Source of the DNA: Novosphingobium huizhouense
Lineage (GTDB): Bacteria; Pseudomonadota; Alphaproteobacteria; Sphingomonadales; Sphingomonadaceae
Reading direction: 5' to 3'
DNA length: 64,000 bases
Assembly: GCF_020179475.1 (NCBI RefSeq)
Contig: NZ_JAILXZ010000001.1
Coordinates: 1,488,001-1,552,000 of the forward strand
Part shown: one piece after another, positions 53,957 through 62,911 of the stretch
How positions within the stretch are numbered: the stretch's first letter is position 1
How the letters are laid out: the number at the start of each line of letters is the position of its first letter
Translations under genes and position numbers: made by a program
The notes under the pieces: model-generated
Told to the model about the DNA's origin: nothing
The model's input: the letters and a program-made list of their open reading frames with translations, nothing else
Databases searched by the model: none

Positions 53957-55312
53957 ATGGCCGTGAGCGATCACGTCGACCTGCCGACGTTCATGGAAGG
54001 CGTCAGGAAGCGCAACCCGCACCAGCCCGAATTCGTCCAGGCGGTGCAGGAGGTTGCCGAGGACATCTACGAATTCATCGAGGACAAGGAAGAGTACCAC
54101 GCGCAGCAGATCCTGCGCCGCATCGCCGAGCCCGATCGCGTCGTCAGCTTCCGCGTCTGCTGGGAGGACGACAACGGCAACATCCGCGTCCAGCGCGGCT
54201 ACCGCGTCCAGAACAACAACGCGATCGGCCCCTACAAGGGCGGCATCCGCTTCCACCCCAGCGTCAATGAAAGCGTGCTCAAGTTCCTCGCCTTCGAGCA
54301 GACGTTCAAGAATGCGCTCACGGGCCTGCCGATGGGCGGGGGCAAGGGCGGCTCGAACTTCAATCCCAAGGGCAAGAGCGTGCGCGAGATCATGCGCTTC
54401 TGCCAGAGCTTCATGACCGAGCTCTATCGCCACATCGGCGCCGACGTCGACGTGCCGGCGGGCGACATCGGCGTCGGCGGGCGCGAGATCGGCTTCATGT
54501 TCGGCCAGTACAAGCGCATCACCAACCAGTTCACCGGCGTGCTCACCGGCAAGGGGCTGGAATACGGCGGCTCGCTGATCCGGCCCGAGGCGACCGGCTA
54601 TGGCGCGGTCTACTTCCTTGCCAACATGCTCGCGACCAAGGGCGAGGATCTGGTCGGCAAGACCGCGGTCATTTCGGGCTCGGGCAACGTCGCCACGCAC
54701 GCCGCCGAGAAGATCGTGCAACTGGGCGGCAAGGTGCTGACGCTGTCGGATTCGGGCGGCTTCGTCCACGATCCCGACGGCTTCACGCAGGACAAGATCG
54801 ACTGGGTCAAGACCCACAAGACCCACCGCCGCGGCCGCATCCAGGACTATGTCGAGGCGTTCCCGAAGGCGACCTTCCACGAAGGCAAGACGCCGTGGGG
54901 CGTCCCCTGCGATGTCGCGCTGCCCTGCGCCACGCAGAACGAACTGCTGGGCGAGGACGCGCGCACGCTCGTCGCCAACGGCTGCAAGGCGCTGGCCGAA
55001 GGCGCGAACATGCCGACCGACCTCGAAGGCGTCCACGTGTTCAAGGCGGCCAGGCTGCTCTACGCGCCGGGCAAGGCCTCGAACGCCGGCGGCGTCGCGG
55101 TTTCGGGCCTCGAGATGAGCCAGAACTCCGAACGCCGCGCGTGGAAGGAGGAAGAACTGCAGCAGATGCTCAAGGACATCATGTTCGGCATCCACCAGTC
55201 CTGCCTTACTTATGGCGACCAGGGCGGCGGTTATGTCGATTACGTCAAGGGCGCGAACATCGCCGGCTTCAAGAAGGTGGCCGACGCGATGCTGGCCTTC
55301 GGCGTGGTCTGA
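53957..55312 (+). CDS. gdhA: NADP-type glutamate dehydrogenase
   Basis: It makes glutamate from 2-oxoglutarate, ammonia and NADPH. It has 451 residues, the size of the hexameric GdhA class. Active-site motifs are GPYKGGIRFHP (Lys94), LTGLPMGGGKGGSNFNPKG (Lys130 and the catalytic Lys near 138), and DVDVPAGDIGVGGREIG. The nucleotide site is VISGSGNVATHAAEK; the lack of an acidic residue right after that strand fits NADP preference. The ATG at 53957 follows a 193-nt spacer. No regulator is adjacent. Confidence 0.96.
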   Translation: MAVSDHVDLPTFMEGVRKRNPHQPEFVQAVQEVAEDIYEFIEDKEEYHAQQILRRIAEPDRVVSFRVCWEDDNGNIRVQRGYRVQNNNAIGPYKGGIRFHPSVNESVLKFLAFEQTFKNALTGLPMGGGKGGSNFNPKGKSVREIMRFCQSFMTELYRHIGADVDVPAGDIGVGGREIGFMFGQYKRITNQFTGVLTGKGLEYGGSLIRPEATGYGAVYFLANMLATKGEDLVGKTAVISGSGNVATHAAEKIVQLGGKVLTLSDSGGFVHDPDGFTQDKIDWVKTHKTHRRGRIQDYVEAFPKATFHEGKTPWGVPCDVALPCATQNELLGEDARTLVANGCKALAEGANMPTDLEGVHVFKAARLLYAPGKASNAGGVAVSGLEMSQNSERRAWKEEELQQMLKDIMFGIHQSCLTYGDQGGGYVDYVKGANIAGFKKVADAMLAFGVV

Positions 55313-55340
55313 GCCGGCGCGGCGCGCGCCGGACACGCGG

Positions 55341-55403
55341 CCCCGGTCCGCCCGCACCCCGGTCCGCCGCGCCCCGGTCCGCCCGCGCCCCGGTCCGCCT
55401 GCG
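55341..55403. repeat. Four tandem units of CCCCGGTCCGCCCGCG
   Basis: Units of 16, 15, 16 and 16 nt each begin CCCCGGTCCGCC. They fill most of the gap between gdhA and the membrane glycosyltransferase-like gene. A slippage-prone minisatellite is the simplest reading, and copy number may vary between strains. Confidence 0.85.
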
Positions 55404-55475
55404 ATTGGCAGCGGGCCGGGGCTGGCTTATGCACCGGCGGGCAAGGGCCGATCCGGCCACGATGGCTGGAGAGCG

Positions 55476-57140
55476 ATGACCGCACCCTCTTTCCCGGCGA
55501 AGTCCACCGGCCGGACCGAACTGCTCCTCGTCGGCCTGGTGTTCGTCGTCGGCGTGATCCTGACTTATCCGATCCCGGTGCTGCTGCTGGACAAGCCGCC
55601 CAAGTTCGCGCTGTGGTTCGACCAAGGGCAGTACCTCGCCTCGGCGCGGGCGCTGCTCCACGGCGATCTCGCCGCCGCGCGCCACTGGTATCCGCTGCTC
55701 TATCCGCTGCTGCTGGCGCCGATCGCCTGGCTGCCCTCGCTGCTCCAGACGACGCTGGTCGATCTCGTCTGCTTCCTCGCGACGTTCCTCGGCTTTCGCG
55801 AGGTCGCGGGCCGGATCGGTCTTGCCGGATGGCGGCTCGTCGCGCTGTTCCTGGTCTCGACGGTGCTCTGGCCCCGGCTCGGCAGCCAGTGGCTGCTGCC
55901 CTGGACGACCACGCCTTCGGCCGCGCTGATCTGGCTCGCGCTCGCCTCGACCAGCCGCACGCTCGATCGCGAGGCGGCGCGCGCGATGCCGCTGCGCAGC
56001 GCCGCGCTGCTCGGCGCCATGCTCGCGCTGATTCCGCTCGGCCGGCCGGGCGATGCCCCGGTGGCGGCGATCGTCGGCGCGATCGCGGGAATCGGGCTGT
56101 TGCGCCACGGGCGGCGCTGGCGCGTGCTCGGCGCGATGGCCGCCGCCGGCCTTGCCGTCGCCGCCGCCGGCCTTGCGCTGCATCTCGCGATCTACGGTGC
56201 GCGGCCTTCGCCCTACATGCTGCTGTCACGCGCCTATGGCGCCAACTTTTCGTGGATCGGATGGAAGGCCTACCTGCTGCTGGTCGAGCCGCGCCCGTGG
56301 TATCCCGAAGGGGAAGGGCTGCTGCGGGTGCTGCCGTGGCTGCCGGCCGGGCTCGCCGGGCTGCTGCTGCTGCTCGCCGATCCGCGCCGCCGGATGCTCG
56401 GCCTGCTGCTGCTGCTGCCCGCGCTCGCCTATGCCGCCGTCATGCTCGCCTATATCGACCTCCTGCCGAGCGGGCTGTGGAAGTTCAACAACGTCCACTA
56501 CTTCAAGTGGCTCGTGCCCGTCTTCGTGCTCGGGCTGGCGCATTGGCTGGCGATCCTGCGGCGCGCGCCGGCCCGCGCGCTGCTGGCGCTCGCGCCGCTG
56601 CTCGCATTGGGCGCGCTGCGGCTCGAGCCGGTGGCCGTGGCGGGCGCAGCCCCGGCGCGGCTCGTCGCCTTCGCCGGGGTCGCTGCCGAGGTGAACCGGG
56701 TCTACTTCGCCCGCTCGTCGATCGGCGATGCGGCCGGGCCGATGCGCAACTACTTCGAATACCACCAGGTCCCGGCGCCGGGGCAGGGGCTGGTGCTCGC
56801 CGAGGCGCTGCGGCGCGACTTCGCGGGGAACGAGCAGTGGTTCGATCCCGCGCGCGGCGTTGCCTGGCCGTTCAACCCGATGGAGATCGACGAAGCTCCG
56901 CTGCCGGGCGTCTTCCCGCGCGCCCCGCTCGCGCGCTACGCGCCTGCGCTGACGATCGGCTGGCCCTGCTGGCTGCCGCCCTATGCCTGCCCGGTCGCCT
57001 TGCCGCGGCCCGATCAGGCGCGGAACACGAACCGGCGCGACAGCGCGAAGTTGACCGCGAGCCCCGCCAGCGATCCCGCCGCCACGCCCAGCACCGGCAT
57101 CCGCGCGACCGGCGGCAAGGCCAGCACCAGCGCCGAATAG
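55476..57140 (+). CDS. Multi-pass membrane protein, GT-C glycosyltransferase-like
   Basis: This 554-residue inner-membrane protein has about 10-11 helices. Near residue 50 the loop after helix 1 reads ALWFDQGQYLASARALLHGD, the acidic DxxxY motif position of GT-C enzymes that use polyprenyl-phosphate sugars, followed by WYPLLYPLLLAPIAWLPSLL. It ends with a soluble part. The last ~40 residues (from about 515) are read antisense to the convergent gtrA-like gene and are probably junk. With GtrA and GT2 opposite, it may be the specific transferase (GtrC role) of a surface glucosylation set. The sugar and acceptor are unknown. Confidence 0.7.
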   Translation: MTAPSFPAKSTGRTELLLVGLVFVVGVILTYPIPVLLLDKPPKFALWFDQGQYLASARALLHGDLAAARHWYPLLYPLLLAPIAWLPSLLQTTLVDLVCFLATFLGFREVAGRIGLAGWRLVALFLVSTVLWPRLGSQWLLPWTTTPSAALIWLALASTSRTLDREAARAMPLRSAALLGAMLALIPLGRPGDAPVAAIVGAIAGIGLLRHGRRWRVLGAMAAAGLAVAAAGLALHLAIYGARPSPYMLLSRAYGANFSWIGWKAYLLLVEPRPWYPEGEGLLRVLPWLPAGLAGLLLLLADPRRRMLGLLLLLPALAYAAVMLAYIDLLPSGLWKFNNVHYFKWLVPVFVLGLAHWLAILRRAPARALLALAPLLALGALRLEPVAVAGAAPARLVAFAGVAAEVNRVYFARSSIGDAAGPMRNYFEYHQVPAPGQGLVLAEALRRDFAGNEQWFDPARGVAWPFNPMEIDEAPLPGVFPRAPLARYAPALTIGWPCWLPPYACPVALPRPDQARNTNRRDSAKLTASPASDPAATPSTGIRATGGKASTSAE

Positions 57141-57391
57141 ACCGCAAGGTTGACCAGCCCGCCGCCCGCGTTGACGAGGAGGAACCGCGCCCATTCGCCC
57201 ACGCTCGGCGCTTGCGTTGCGGCAAAGGTGAAGCGCCGGTTGCAGCCCCAGGTGAACGTCGCCGCCACGAGATAGGACAGCGCCCGCCCGGCGAGCAGCC
57301 CGGCGCCGGTCGATCGGGCGAGGGTCAGCACGCCCGCGTCGACCACGAAGCCGGCCGCGCCGACCAGCGCGAAGCGGGCGAAGGGCGGCAT
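57014..57391 (-). CDS. GtrA-family membrane protein
   Basis: GtrA-like proteins have four helices and are thought to flip polyprenyl-phosphate sugars across the inner membrane. This one has 125 residues: FARFALVGAAGFVVDAGVLT, TFTWGCNRRFTFAATQAPSV, NLAVYSALVLALPPVA and the C-terminal NFALSRRFVFRA, all characteristic. It starts 1 nt after the stop of the GT2 gene and so forms an operon with it. Its 3' end overlaps the convergent membrane gene by 127 nt. Confidence 0.92.
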   Translation of the reverse strand: MPPFARFALVGAAGFVVDAGVLTLARSTGAGLLAGRALSYLVAATFTWGCNRRFTFAATQAPSVGEWARFLLVNAGGGLVNLAVYSALVLALPPVARMPVLGVAAGSLAGLAVNFALSRRFVFRA

Positions 57392-57392
57392 C

Positions 57393-58424
57393 TCAGCGCG
57401 GCGCCGCCGCCGCGGCCGCCAGCGGATCGGGCGCGGCGAGCGCGTGGACCCCGGCCAGCTCGAGATAACGCAGCCGCTTCACTTCCTGCCGCGCGCGCGT
57501 CACCGAATCGAGGATCAGCCCGCTGAACACGCTCAGCCAGCCGATCAGCATCAGCCCGGTGGCGAGCACCGCGGTCGGCAGGCGCGGCACGAGGCCGGTG
57601 CGCAGGAACTCGGTCACCACCGGCCATCCCGCCAGCACCGAAAGCGCCATGAACAGCGCGCCGATCCAGCCGAACAGCTGGAATGGCCGCTCGAGCCTGA
57701 GCAGGCCGACGATCGTGCGCAGGATGCGCAAGCCGTCGCGCACGGTGTTGAGCTTGCTCGTCGATCCGGCGGGCCGGTCGGTGAAGCGCGCGCGCACTTC
57801 GTCCACCGGCATCTGCAGCTCGAGCGCATGGATCGTCAGCTCGGTCTCGATCTCGAACCCCTGCGAGGTGATCGGGAACGACTTGACGAAGCGGCGCGAA
57901 AACACGCGGTAGCCGCTCAGCATGTCGGTGAAGACATTGCCGAAGATCACCCGCACGATCCCGGTCAGCATCCGGTTGCCGAAGGCGTGCGCCGGGCGAT
58001 AGGCGGTCTCGCTCACCGCGCTGCGCGTCGCCACCACCATGTCCAGCCCGTCGCGCAGCAGGCGCTCGACCATCGCCGGGGCCGCCGCGGCCTCGTAGGT
58101 CGCGTCGGCATCGCACATCAGGTAGATGTCGGCGTCGACGTCGGCGAACATCCGCCGCACGACATAGCCCTTGCCCTGGCGCCGCTCGCTGCGCACGACC
58201 GCGCCCGCCGCCCGGGCGATCTCGGCGGTCGCGTCGCGGCTGTTGTTGTCGTAGACGTAGATCGTCGCTTCGGGCAGCGCGGCGCGGAATGCCTCGATCA
58301 CCGCGCCGATCGCCAGCGCCTCGTTGTAGGCGGGCAGCAGCACCGCCACGCGCGGCCCGGCCGGGCCCGGACCGGTGACCGCGCCGGGACATTGCACTTG
58401 CGCCGCCGCTGTCGTCATCACCAT
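57393..58424 (-). CDS. GT2 polyprenyl-phosphate glycosyltransferase (GtrB/DPM1-like)
   Basis: It probably joins a nucleotide sugar to undecaprenyl phosphate at the cytoplasmic face. It has 343 residues. The GT-A fold begins RVAVLLPAYNEALAIGAVIE. The DxD site is CDADAT (105-107). DMLSGYRVFSRRFVKSFPI and GFEIETELTIHALELQMPVD match DPM1/GtrB enzymes. Two C-terminal helices at about 250-310 anchor it. It is immediately followed by gtrA. ATG 58424 or 58418 may be the start. Confidence 0.92.
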   Translation of the reverse strand: MVMTTAAAQVQCPGAVTGPGPAGPRVAVLLPAYNEALAIGAVIEAFRAALPEATIYVYDNNSRDATAEIARAAGAVVRSERRQGKGYVVRRMFADVDADIYLMCDADATYEAAAAPAMVERLLRDGLDMVVATRSAVSETAYRPAHAFGNRMLTGIVRVIFGNVFTDMLSGYRVFSRRFVKSFPITSQGFEIETELTIHALELQMPVDEVRARFTDRPAGSTSKLNTVRDGLRILRTIVGLLRLERPFQLFGWIGALFMALSVLAGWPVVTEFLRTGLVPRLPTAVLATGLMLIGWLSVFSGLILDSVTRARQEVKRLRYLELAGVHALAAPDPLAAAAAAPR

Positions 58425-58487
58425 CCCCTGCGCCCGCCCGATGCGGGCTTCGGCCGCGCCCTAGCAGCGGCGCGCGCGCTTGTCAGG

Positions 58488-60290
58488 TCACAGCACGAAG
58501 TCGCCCGCGACGAGCTGGTGCGCGCCGCTCAGCACGATCATCAGGTCGGCCAGCCCGTCGCCGGTCATGTCCGCCTCGATCCGCGTGGTGCCGTCGCCGC
58601 CGATCGCATAGTGCAACTCGCCCTTGTGGCCGCTGAACGCCGCGGCGCCGATGAACCGGAAGGCGTTGTTGGTCGCCGTGCCCGCCACCGCGTCGATCGA
58701 CGAAAGGTCGATGCGGTCGCCTTCGGCGTGGCTGAAGTCGACGATCCGGTCGGGCGCCGCGACCGCGGCCTTGCCGGTGTCGGCGGCCACGAAGACGAAG
58801 CGGTCGGCGCCGGTCCCGCCCTCGAGCAGGTCCTGCCCGGCGCGCCCGACCAGCCGGTCGTCGCCTGCGCCGCCGTTCAGCGTGTCGCCGCCCGCGCCGC
58901 CGTCGAGCACGTCGTTGCCGCCCTTGCCGGACAGGAGGTTGGCGGCATCGTTGCCGATCAGCCGGTTGGCGGCGTCATTGCCGGTGCCGCCTTGCGCGCT
59001 GCCGGTGAGGACCAGGTTCTCGACATAGGCGCCGAGCGTGAACGAGACCGCGGCGCGGACCGTGTCGATCCCGCCGGCATCGCCCGCATCGCTCGCCGAG
59101 ACGGTCTCGAGCACCTGGTCCGCCGCGTTGTCGACGACATAGGTGTCGTTGCCCGCGCCGCCGCGCAGCATGTCCGCGCCGCCGCGGCCGTCGAGCAGGT
59201 TGGCGGCGGCATTGCCGATGATCGTGTTGGCAAGATAGTTGCCGGTGCCGTTGATCGCGGCGCTGCCGGTCAAGGTCAGGTTCTCGATCCGGCCGCGCGC
59301 CACGGCGGTGTTGGCAAGGTTGAAGCCGACGCTCGCCAGCACCGTGTCGATCCCCCCGGCGTCGGTGGTCGCGTTCGCCGTGGTCGTCTCGATCACCACG
59401 TCGCCGGCCGCGTCGACCTCGTAGCTGTCGTTGCCGGCGCCGCCCAGCATCGTGTCGGCGCCGGTCCCGCCGACCAGCCGGTCGTTGCCCGCGCCGCCGA
59501 TCAGCGTGTCGTCGCCGCCGAGCCCGAACGCCCGGCCCGCGCTTGCGCCCAGTTGCAGCGTGTCGCCATAGCTGGTGCCGGCGAGGCTCTCGACCCCGGT
59601 GACGGTGATCGTGGTCCCGCCGACGCTCTGCGACCGGTTGCGCAAGTCGATGGCGACGCCCGCCGCCGCGTCGAACTGCTGGGTAAAGTCGAGCAGGTCG
59701 TCGCCGGTGCCGCCATCGAAGCTGTCGTTGCCGAAGCCGTCGAACAGCAGCAGATCGTCGCCGGCGCCGCCGCGCACGATGTCGGTTCCGCCGCCGCCGG
59801 TCACCACGTCGTCGCCGCCGCCGCCGTCGACCGTGTCATCGCCGCCGTTGCCGAAGATCTGGTCGGCGGCATTGCCCCCGGTCAGGTTGTCGTTGGAAAA
59901 GCCGCCGAAGAACACGACGTGCTCGATTCCCACCAGTCGCCCGGCGAGCCGCCCGCAATGGATGTCGGCCGAGGTGGCGTTGTGGACATAGGTCAGGCCG
60001 CTGCCGAAGTTCGAGAAGCTGACCACCGCGGTGTCGTCGCCATCGCCGCCGTCGGCAAGGCTCCAGGGATCGGCGCGCCGACCGTCGGCGGCATAGATGT
60101 ACAGCACATCGTCGCCGGCCTCGCCGTAGAGCAGGTCGTGGCTGCCATAGCCGCTGCCCGACGAGCCGGTTATCCGGTCGTTGCCGGCGCCGCCATGGAT
60201 GACGTCGTCGCCGTCGTAGCCGATGATGATGTCGTCGGAACTTGTGCCGTTCAGCGTGTCGTTCCCCGTTGTTCCTCCGATTTCCGCCAT
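58488..60290 (-). CDS. RTX-type calcium-binding protein (600 aa)
   Basis: This is a complete RTX protein of Ca-binding beta-rolls. Nonapeptide arrays occur near residues 18-60 (GYDGDDVIHGGAGNDRITG), 130-200, 255-300 and 440-495 (GKGGNDVLDGGAGGDTLNG). Between them are two copies of a ~100-residue module with YEVDAAGDVVIETTTA or YVVDNAADQVLETVSA followed by RIENLTLTGSAAINGTGNYL or YVENLVLTGSAQGGTGNDAA. The C-terminal domain (FVFVAADTGKAAVAAPDRIV, then DFSHAEGDRIDL) and last residues GDFVL resemble the smaller RTX protein at 9067. It has no Sec signal; export by the type I system at 16906-21634 is inferred. The N-terminus resembles the RTX protein at 1-1736. Confidence 0.93.
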   Translation of the reverse strand: MAEIGGTTGNDTLNGTSSDDIIIGYDGDDVIHGGAGNDRITGSSGSGYGSHDLLYGEAGDDVLYIYAADGRRADPWSLADGGDGDDTAVVSFSNFGSGLTYVHNATSADIHCGRLAGRLVGIEHVVFFGGFSNDNLTGGNAADQIFGNGGDDTVDGGGGDDVVTGGGGTDIVRGGAGDDLLLFDGFGNDSFDGGTGDDLLDFTQQFDAAAGVAIDLRNRSQSVGGTTITVTGVESLAGTSYGDTLQLGASAGRAFGLGGDDTLIGGAGNDRLVGGTGADTMLGGAGNDSYEVDAAGDVVIETTTANATTDAGGIDTVLASVGFNLANTAVARGRIENLTLTGSAAINGTGNYLANTIIGNAAANLLDGRGGADMLRGGAGNDTYVVDNAADQVLETVSASDAGDAGGIDTVRAAVSFTLGAYVENLVLTGSAQGGTGNDAANRLIGNDAANLLSGKGGNDVLDGGAGGDTLNGGAGDDRLVGRAGQDLLEGGTGADRFVFVAADTGKAAVAAPDRIVDFSHAEGDRIDLSSIDAVAGTATNNAFRFIGAAAFSGHKGELHYAIGGDGTTRIEADMTGDGLADLMIVLSGAHQLVAGDFVL

Positions 60291-60674
60291 CGCCTCGATC
60301 CGTTACATTGCGCTATTGGCGCATCATTGCGCCCTTGCGGAGAAATCACAATGCAATTGATCGCCGCTTCGGAGTCTCGCGCCGCGATCGCCACCCCTTT
60401 GACGACCGCGCGGCGATGCAGTATCATGGCGACCTCGGCCCGAACCGCCCGTCCTTCACCGAAGTGGCGGACTTTCGCCGATTTGCGCGGCTTGGCGGTT
60501 GACGCTCCTCGCCAAAAGTCCTAAGCGCGCCTTTCACACTCAACCGGGCAGATTCTCCCCAGTCAAGGCAGAGCTTTGGTTCTTGGGGATTTTTCCCATT
60601 CCGGCCCGGGTGTGAAGCGATGAGATAGGACCCCGACTCGCCGTCGGCGTCCTGTGGAGCAGACGGAGAAACAA
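60291..60674. promoter_or_regulatory. RTX/rpsM divergent spacer with rpsM promoter candidate
   Basis: These 384 nt lie between the minus-strand RTX start and rpsM. A promoter-like element TTGACG (60499-60504), 17-nt spacer, TAAGCG (60522-60527), then CGCCT, fits the pattern before rpsL, tuf and rplO. The leader to the rpsM GTG would be about 145 nt. The RTX side has the inverted element GCGCTATTGGCGC at about 60312-60324. No gene is seen here. Confidence 0.45.
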
Positions 60675-61043
60675 GTGGCTCGTATTGCCGGGGTCAACAT
60701 CCCCACCAACAAGCGCGTGATCATCGCGCTCACCTACATTCACGGTATCGGCCCGTTCAAGGCCAAGCAGATCGCCGACAAGCTGGGTATCGACCATACC
60801 CGCCGCGTGGCCGACCTGTCGGACGCCGAAGTCCTGCAGATCCGCGAGACGATCGACGCCGAGCACACCGTGGAAGGCGATCTTCGTCGCGAAACCGCGA
60901 TGAACATCAAGCGCCTGATGGACCTCGCGTGCTATCGTGGCCTGCGTCACCGCAAGGGCCTGCCGGTCCGCGGTCAGCGCACGCACACCAACGCCCGCAC
61001 CCGCAAGGGCAAGGCCAAGCCGATCGCCGGCAAGAAGAAGTAA
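60675..61043 (+). CDS. rpsM: 30S ribosomal protein S13
   Basis: S13 bridges the subunits and contacts P-site tRNA. The start is GTG at 60675 with GGAG 6 nt upstream, giving 122 residues ([20 protein letters not shown]). [20 protein letters not shown] and the basic tail are conserved. First gene of the alpha operon, here separated from adk by about 8 kb. Confidence 0.97.
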   Translation: MARIAGVNIPTNKRVIIALTYIHGIGPFKAKQIADKLGIDHTRRVADLSDAEVLQIRETIDAEHTVEGDLRRETAMNIKRLMDLACYRGLRHRKGLPVRGQRTHTNARTRKGKAKPIAGKKK

Positions 61044-61097
61044 GATCGACCTTCACGGTCCGGTCTTCCCAACGGTTTCTCGACAGGAATTCAGCAC

Positions 61098-61487
61098 ATG
61101 GCACGCGAACCTCAGCGCATTAAGCGCCGCGAGCGCAAGAACATCACCAGTGGTGTCGCGCACGTCAACGCCAGCTTCAACAACACCATGATCACCATCA
61201 CCGATGCCCAGGGCAACGCCATCTCGTGGTCGTCGGCCGGCATGATGGGCTTCAAGGGCAGCCGCAAGTCGACCCCCTATGCCGCCCAGGTGGCCGCGGA
61301 CGACGCCGGCAAGAAGGCCGCCGAGCACGGCGTCCGCACCCTCGAAGTCGAAGTCAAGGGCCCCGGCTCGGGCCGCGAGAGCGCGCTGCGCGCCCTCCAG
61401 GCGGTCGGCTTCACCATCACGGCGATCCGTGACGTGACCCCGATCCCGCACAACGGCGTGCGCCCGTCGAAGCGTCGTCGCGTCTGA
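61098..61487 (+). CDS. rpsK: 30S ribosomal protein S11
   Basis: S11 lies in the 30S platform and supports E-site function. It has 129 residues: [40 protein letters not shown] and the end THNGVRP-like [14 protein letters not shown]. It is 54 nt after rpsM and 118 nt before rpoA. Confidence 0.98.
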   Translation: MAREPQRIKRRERKNITSGVAHVNASFNNTMITITDAQGNAISWSSAGMMGFKGSRKSTPYAAQVAADDAGKKAAEHGVRTLEVEVKGPGSGRESALRALQAVGFTITAIRDVTPIPHNGVRPSKRRRV

Positions 61488-61502
61488 CCTGCCTTTCGGC
61501 GA

Positions 61503-61528
61503 CCGGCGCGGCGGATCCACCGCGCCGG
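61503..61528 (+). promoter_or_regulatory. Hairpin in the rpsK-rpoA spacer
   Basis: CCGGCGCGG-N8-CCGCGCCGG is a perfect 9-bp stem. A second small stem, CGGCCTG-CCCT-CAGGCCG, lies at about 61552-61569. No T run follows. These may tune the ratio of RNA polymerase alpha to ribosomal proteins; the S4-dependent site of E. coli lies elsewhere. Confidence 0.5.
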
Positions 61529-61605
61529 CCGCCCAATATCTTTGACCGGAAGCGGCCTGCCCTCAGGCCGACTTTCGGCTCCCGAACCAACCCCAGGGGA
61601 ATTCC

Positions 61606-62670
61606 ATGACTGTCAACATCAAGAACTGGCAGGAACTGAAGAAGCCCAACTCCCTCGAGATCAAGCCCGGCACCGATGCCAAGGCGCGCGCGACCTTCGT
61701 CGCCGAACCGCTCGAGCGCGGCTTCGGTCTGACGCTCGGCAACGCGCTGCGCCGCGTGCTGCTGTCGTCGCTCCAGGGCGCGGCCGTCACCTCGATCAAG
61801 ATCGAGAACGTGCTGCACGAATTCTCCTCGCTCGCCGGCGTGCGCGAGGACGTGACCGACATCGTCCTCAACGTGAAGCAGGTCGCGCTCAAGATGCAGG
61901 GCGAAGGCCCCAAGCGCCTGCAGCTCTCGGCCACCGGCCCGGGCGAGGTCAAGGCGGGTGACATCGCCGTCACCGGCGACATCGAGGTGATGAACAAGGA
62001 TCTCGTGATCTGCCACCTCGACGAAGGCGCGACGTTCAACATGGAACTGACCGTCGACACCGGCAAGGGCTACGTCCCGGCCGTGTCGAACCGCCCGGTC
62101 GACGCGCCGATCGGCCTGATCCCGATCGATTCGCTCTACTCGCCGGTTCGCCAGGTCTCGTACAAGGTCGAGAACGCGCGTATCGGCCAGGAGCTCGATT
62201 ACGACCGCCTCAACCTGACGGTCGAGACCGACGGCACGATTACGCCTGAAGATGCCGTGGCCTATGCCGCGCGCATCCTCCAGGACCAGCTTTCGCTGTT
62301 CGTCCACTTCGACGACCAGCTGCCGACCGGCCACGCGCCGTCGGTTGCGGGCGGCGTCGCGGCGCACACGCCCGAAGAGAGCGATGCCAACCAGCTCAAC
62401 CGCTACCTGCTCAAGAAGGTGGACGAGTTGGAACTGTCGGTGCGTTCGGCCAACTGCCTCAAGAACGACAACATCATCTACATCGGCGATCTGGTCCAGA
62501 AGACCGAGGCCGAGATGCTGCGCACGCCGAACTTCGGCCGCAAGTCGCTCAACGAGATCAAGGAAGTCCTCTCGTCGATGGGCCTGCGCCTCGGCATGGA
62601 CATCCCCGGCTGGCCGCCGGAAAATATCGAAGAGATGGCCAAGAAGCTCGAGCAAGAGCTCCTTGGCTGA
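61606..62670 (+). CDS. rpoA: DNA-directed RNA polymerase subunit alpha
   Basis: Alpha starts core polymerase assembly and contacts UP elements and activators. It has 354 residues. The N-terminal domain includes [20 protein letters not shown]. The C-terminal domain, about 260-345, includes [20 protein letters not shown] and [20 protein letters not shown], the residues used for UP-element contact. It is about 25 residues longer than E. coli alpha, mainly in the linker. AGGGGAATTCC precedes the ATG. Confidence 0.98.
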   Translation: MTVNIKNWQELKKPNSLEIKPGTDAKARATFVAEPLERGFGLTLGNALRRVLLSSLQGAAVTSIKIENVLHEFSSLAGVREDVTDIVLNVKQVALKMQGEGPKRLQLSATGPGEVKAGDIAVTGDIEVMNKDLVICHLDEGATFNMELTVDTGKGYVPAVSNRPVDAPIGLIPIDSLYSPVRQVSYKVENARIGQELDYDRLNLTVETDGTITPEDAVAYAARILQDQLSLFVHFDDQLPTGHAPSVAGGVAAHTPEESDANQLNRYLLKKVDELELSVRSANCLKNDNIIYIGDLVQKTEAEMLRTPNFGRKSLNEIKEVLSSMGLRLGMDIPGWPPENIEEMAKKLEQELLG

Positions 62671-62694
62671 TCCATTCGGCCCATGCGGGGCTGC

Positions 62695-62769
62695 GAAGCG
62701 CGGTTTCCTGCGTTCCGGTGCTCACGTACTGAAAGTACGCTGCGCTCCGGTACTCGGAAACCACGCTTC
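62695..62769. repeat. Long inverted repeat between rpoA and rplQ
   Basis: GAAGCGCGGTTTCC at the left and GGAAACCACGCTTC at the right match inverted with one mismatch, around a centre CGTACT-GAA-AGTACG (62725-62739). Weaker symmetry (GGCCCATGCGGGG against CTCCCACCTGGCC) extends it to about 62678-62785, making an imperfect palindrome of over 100 nt. It resembles long palindromes of the GTGCTCACGTACT type seen between genes in many proteobacteria. It fills most of the 241-nt rpoA-rplQ gap. A second small stem, GGTCGG-N8-CCGACC, lies near 62846-62865. Confidence 0.8.
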
Positions 62770-62911
62770 TCGCTCCCACCTGGCCCAAATGGCTTCAGCC
62801 AAGGCCTGAAACTTCAGGCGACTAGGCTTTGGGAATGGGGATTTGGTCGGCCCCTCAACCGACCTGGATCGGGGTACCTGACACGGCCCCCCTACGAACG
62901 GAGACAAGAAC

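Noticed and set aside
57444..60524. Very long plus-strand frame opposite the GT2 and RTX genes
   Set aside because: It spans two well-supported minus-strand genes and their spacer; the product is Val/Ala/Gly-rich and without domains.
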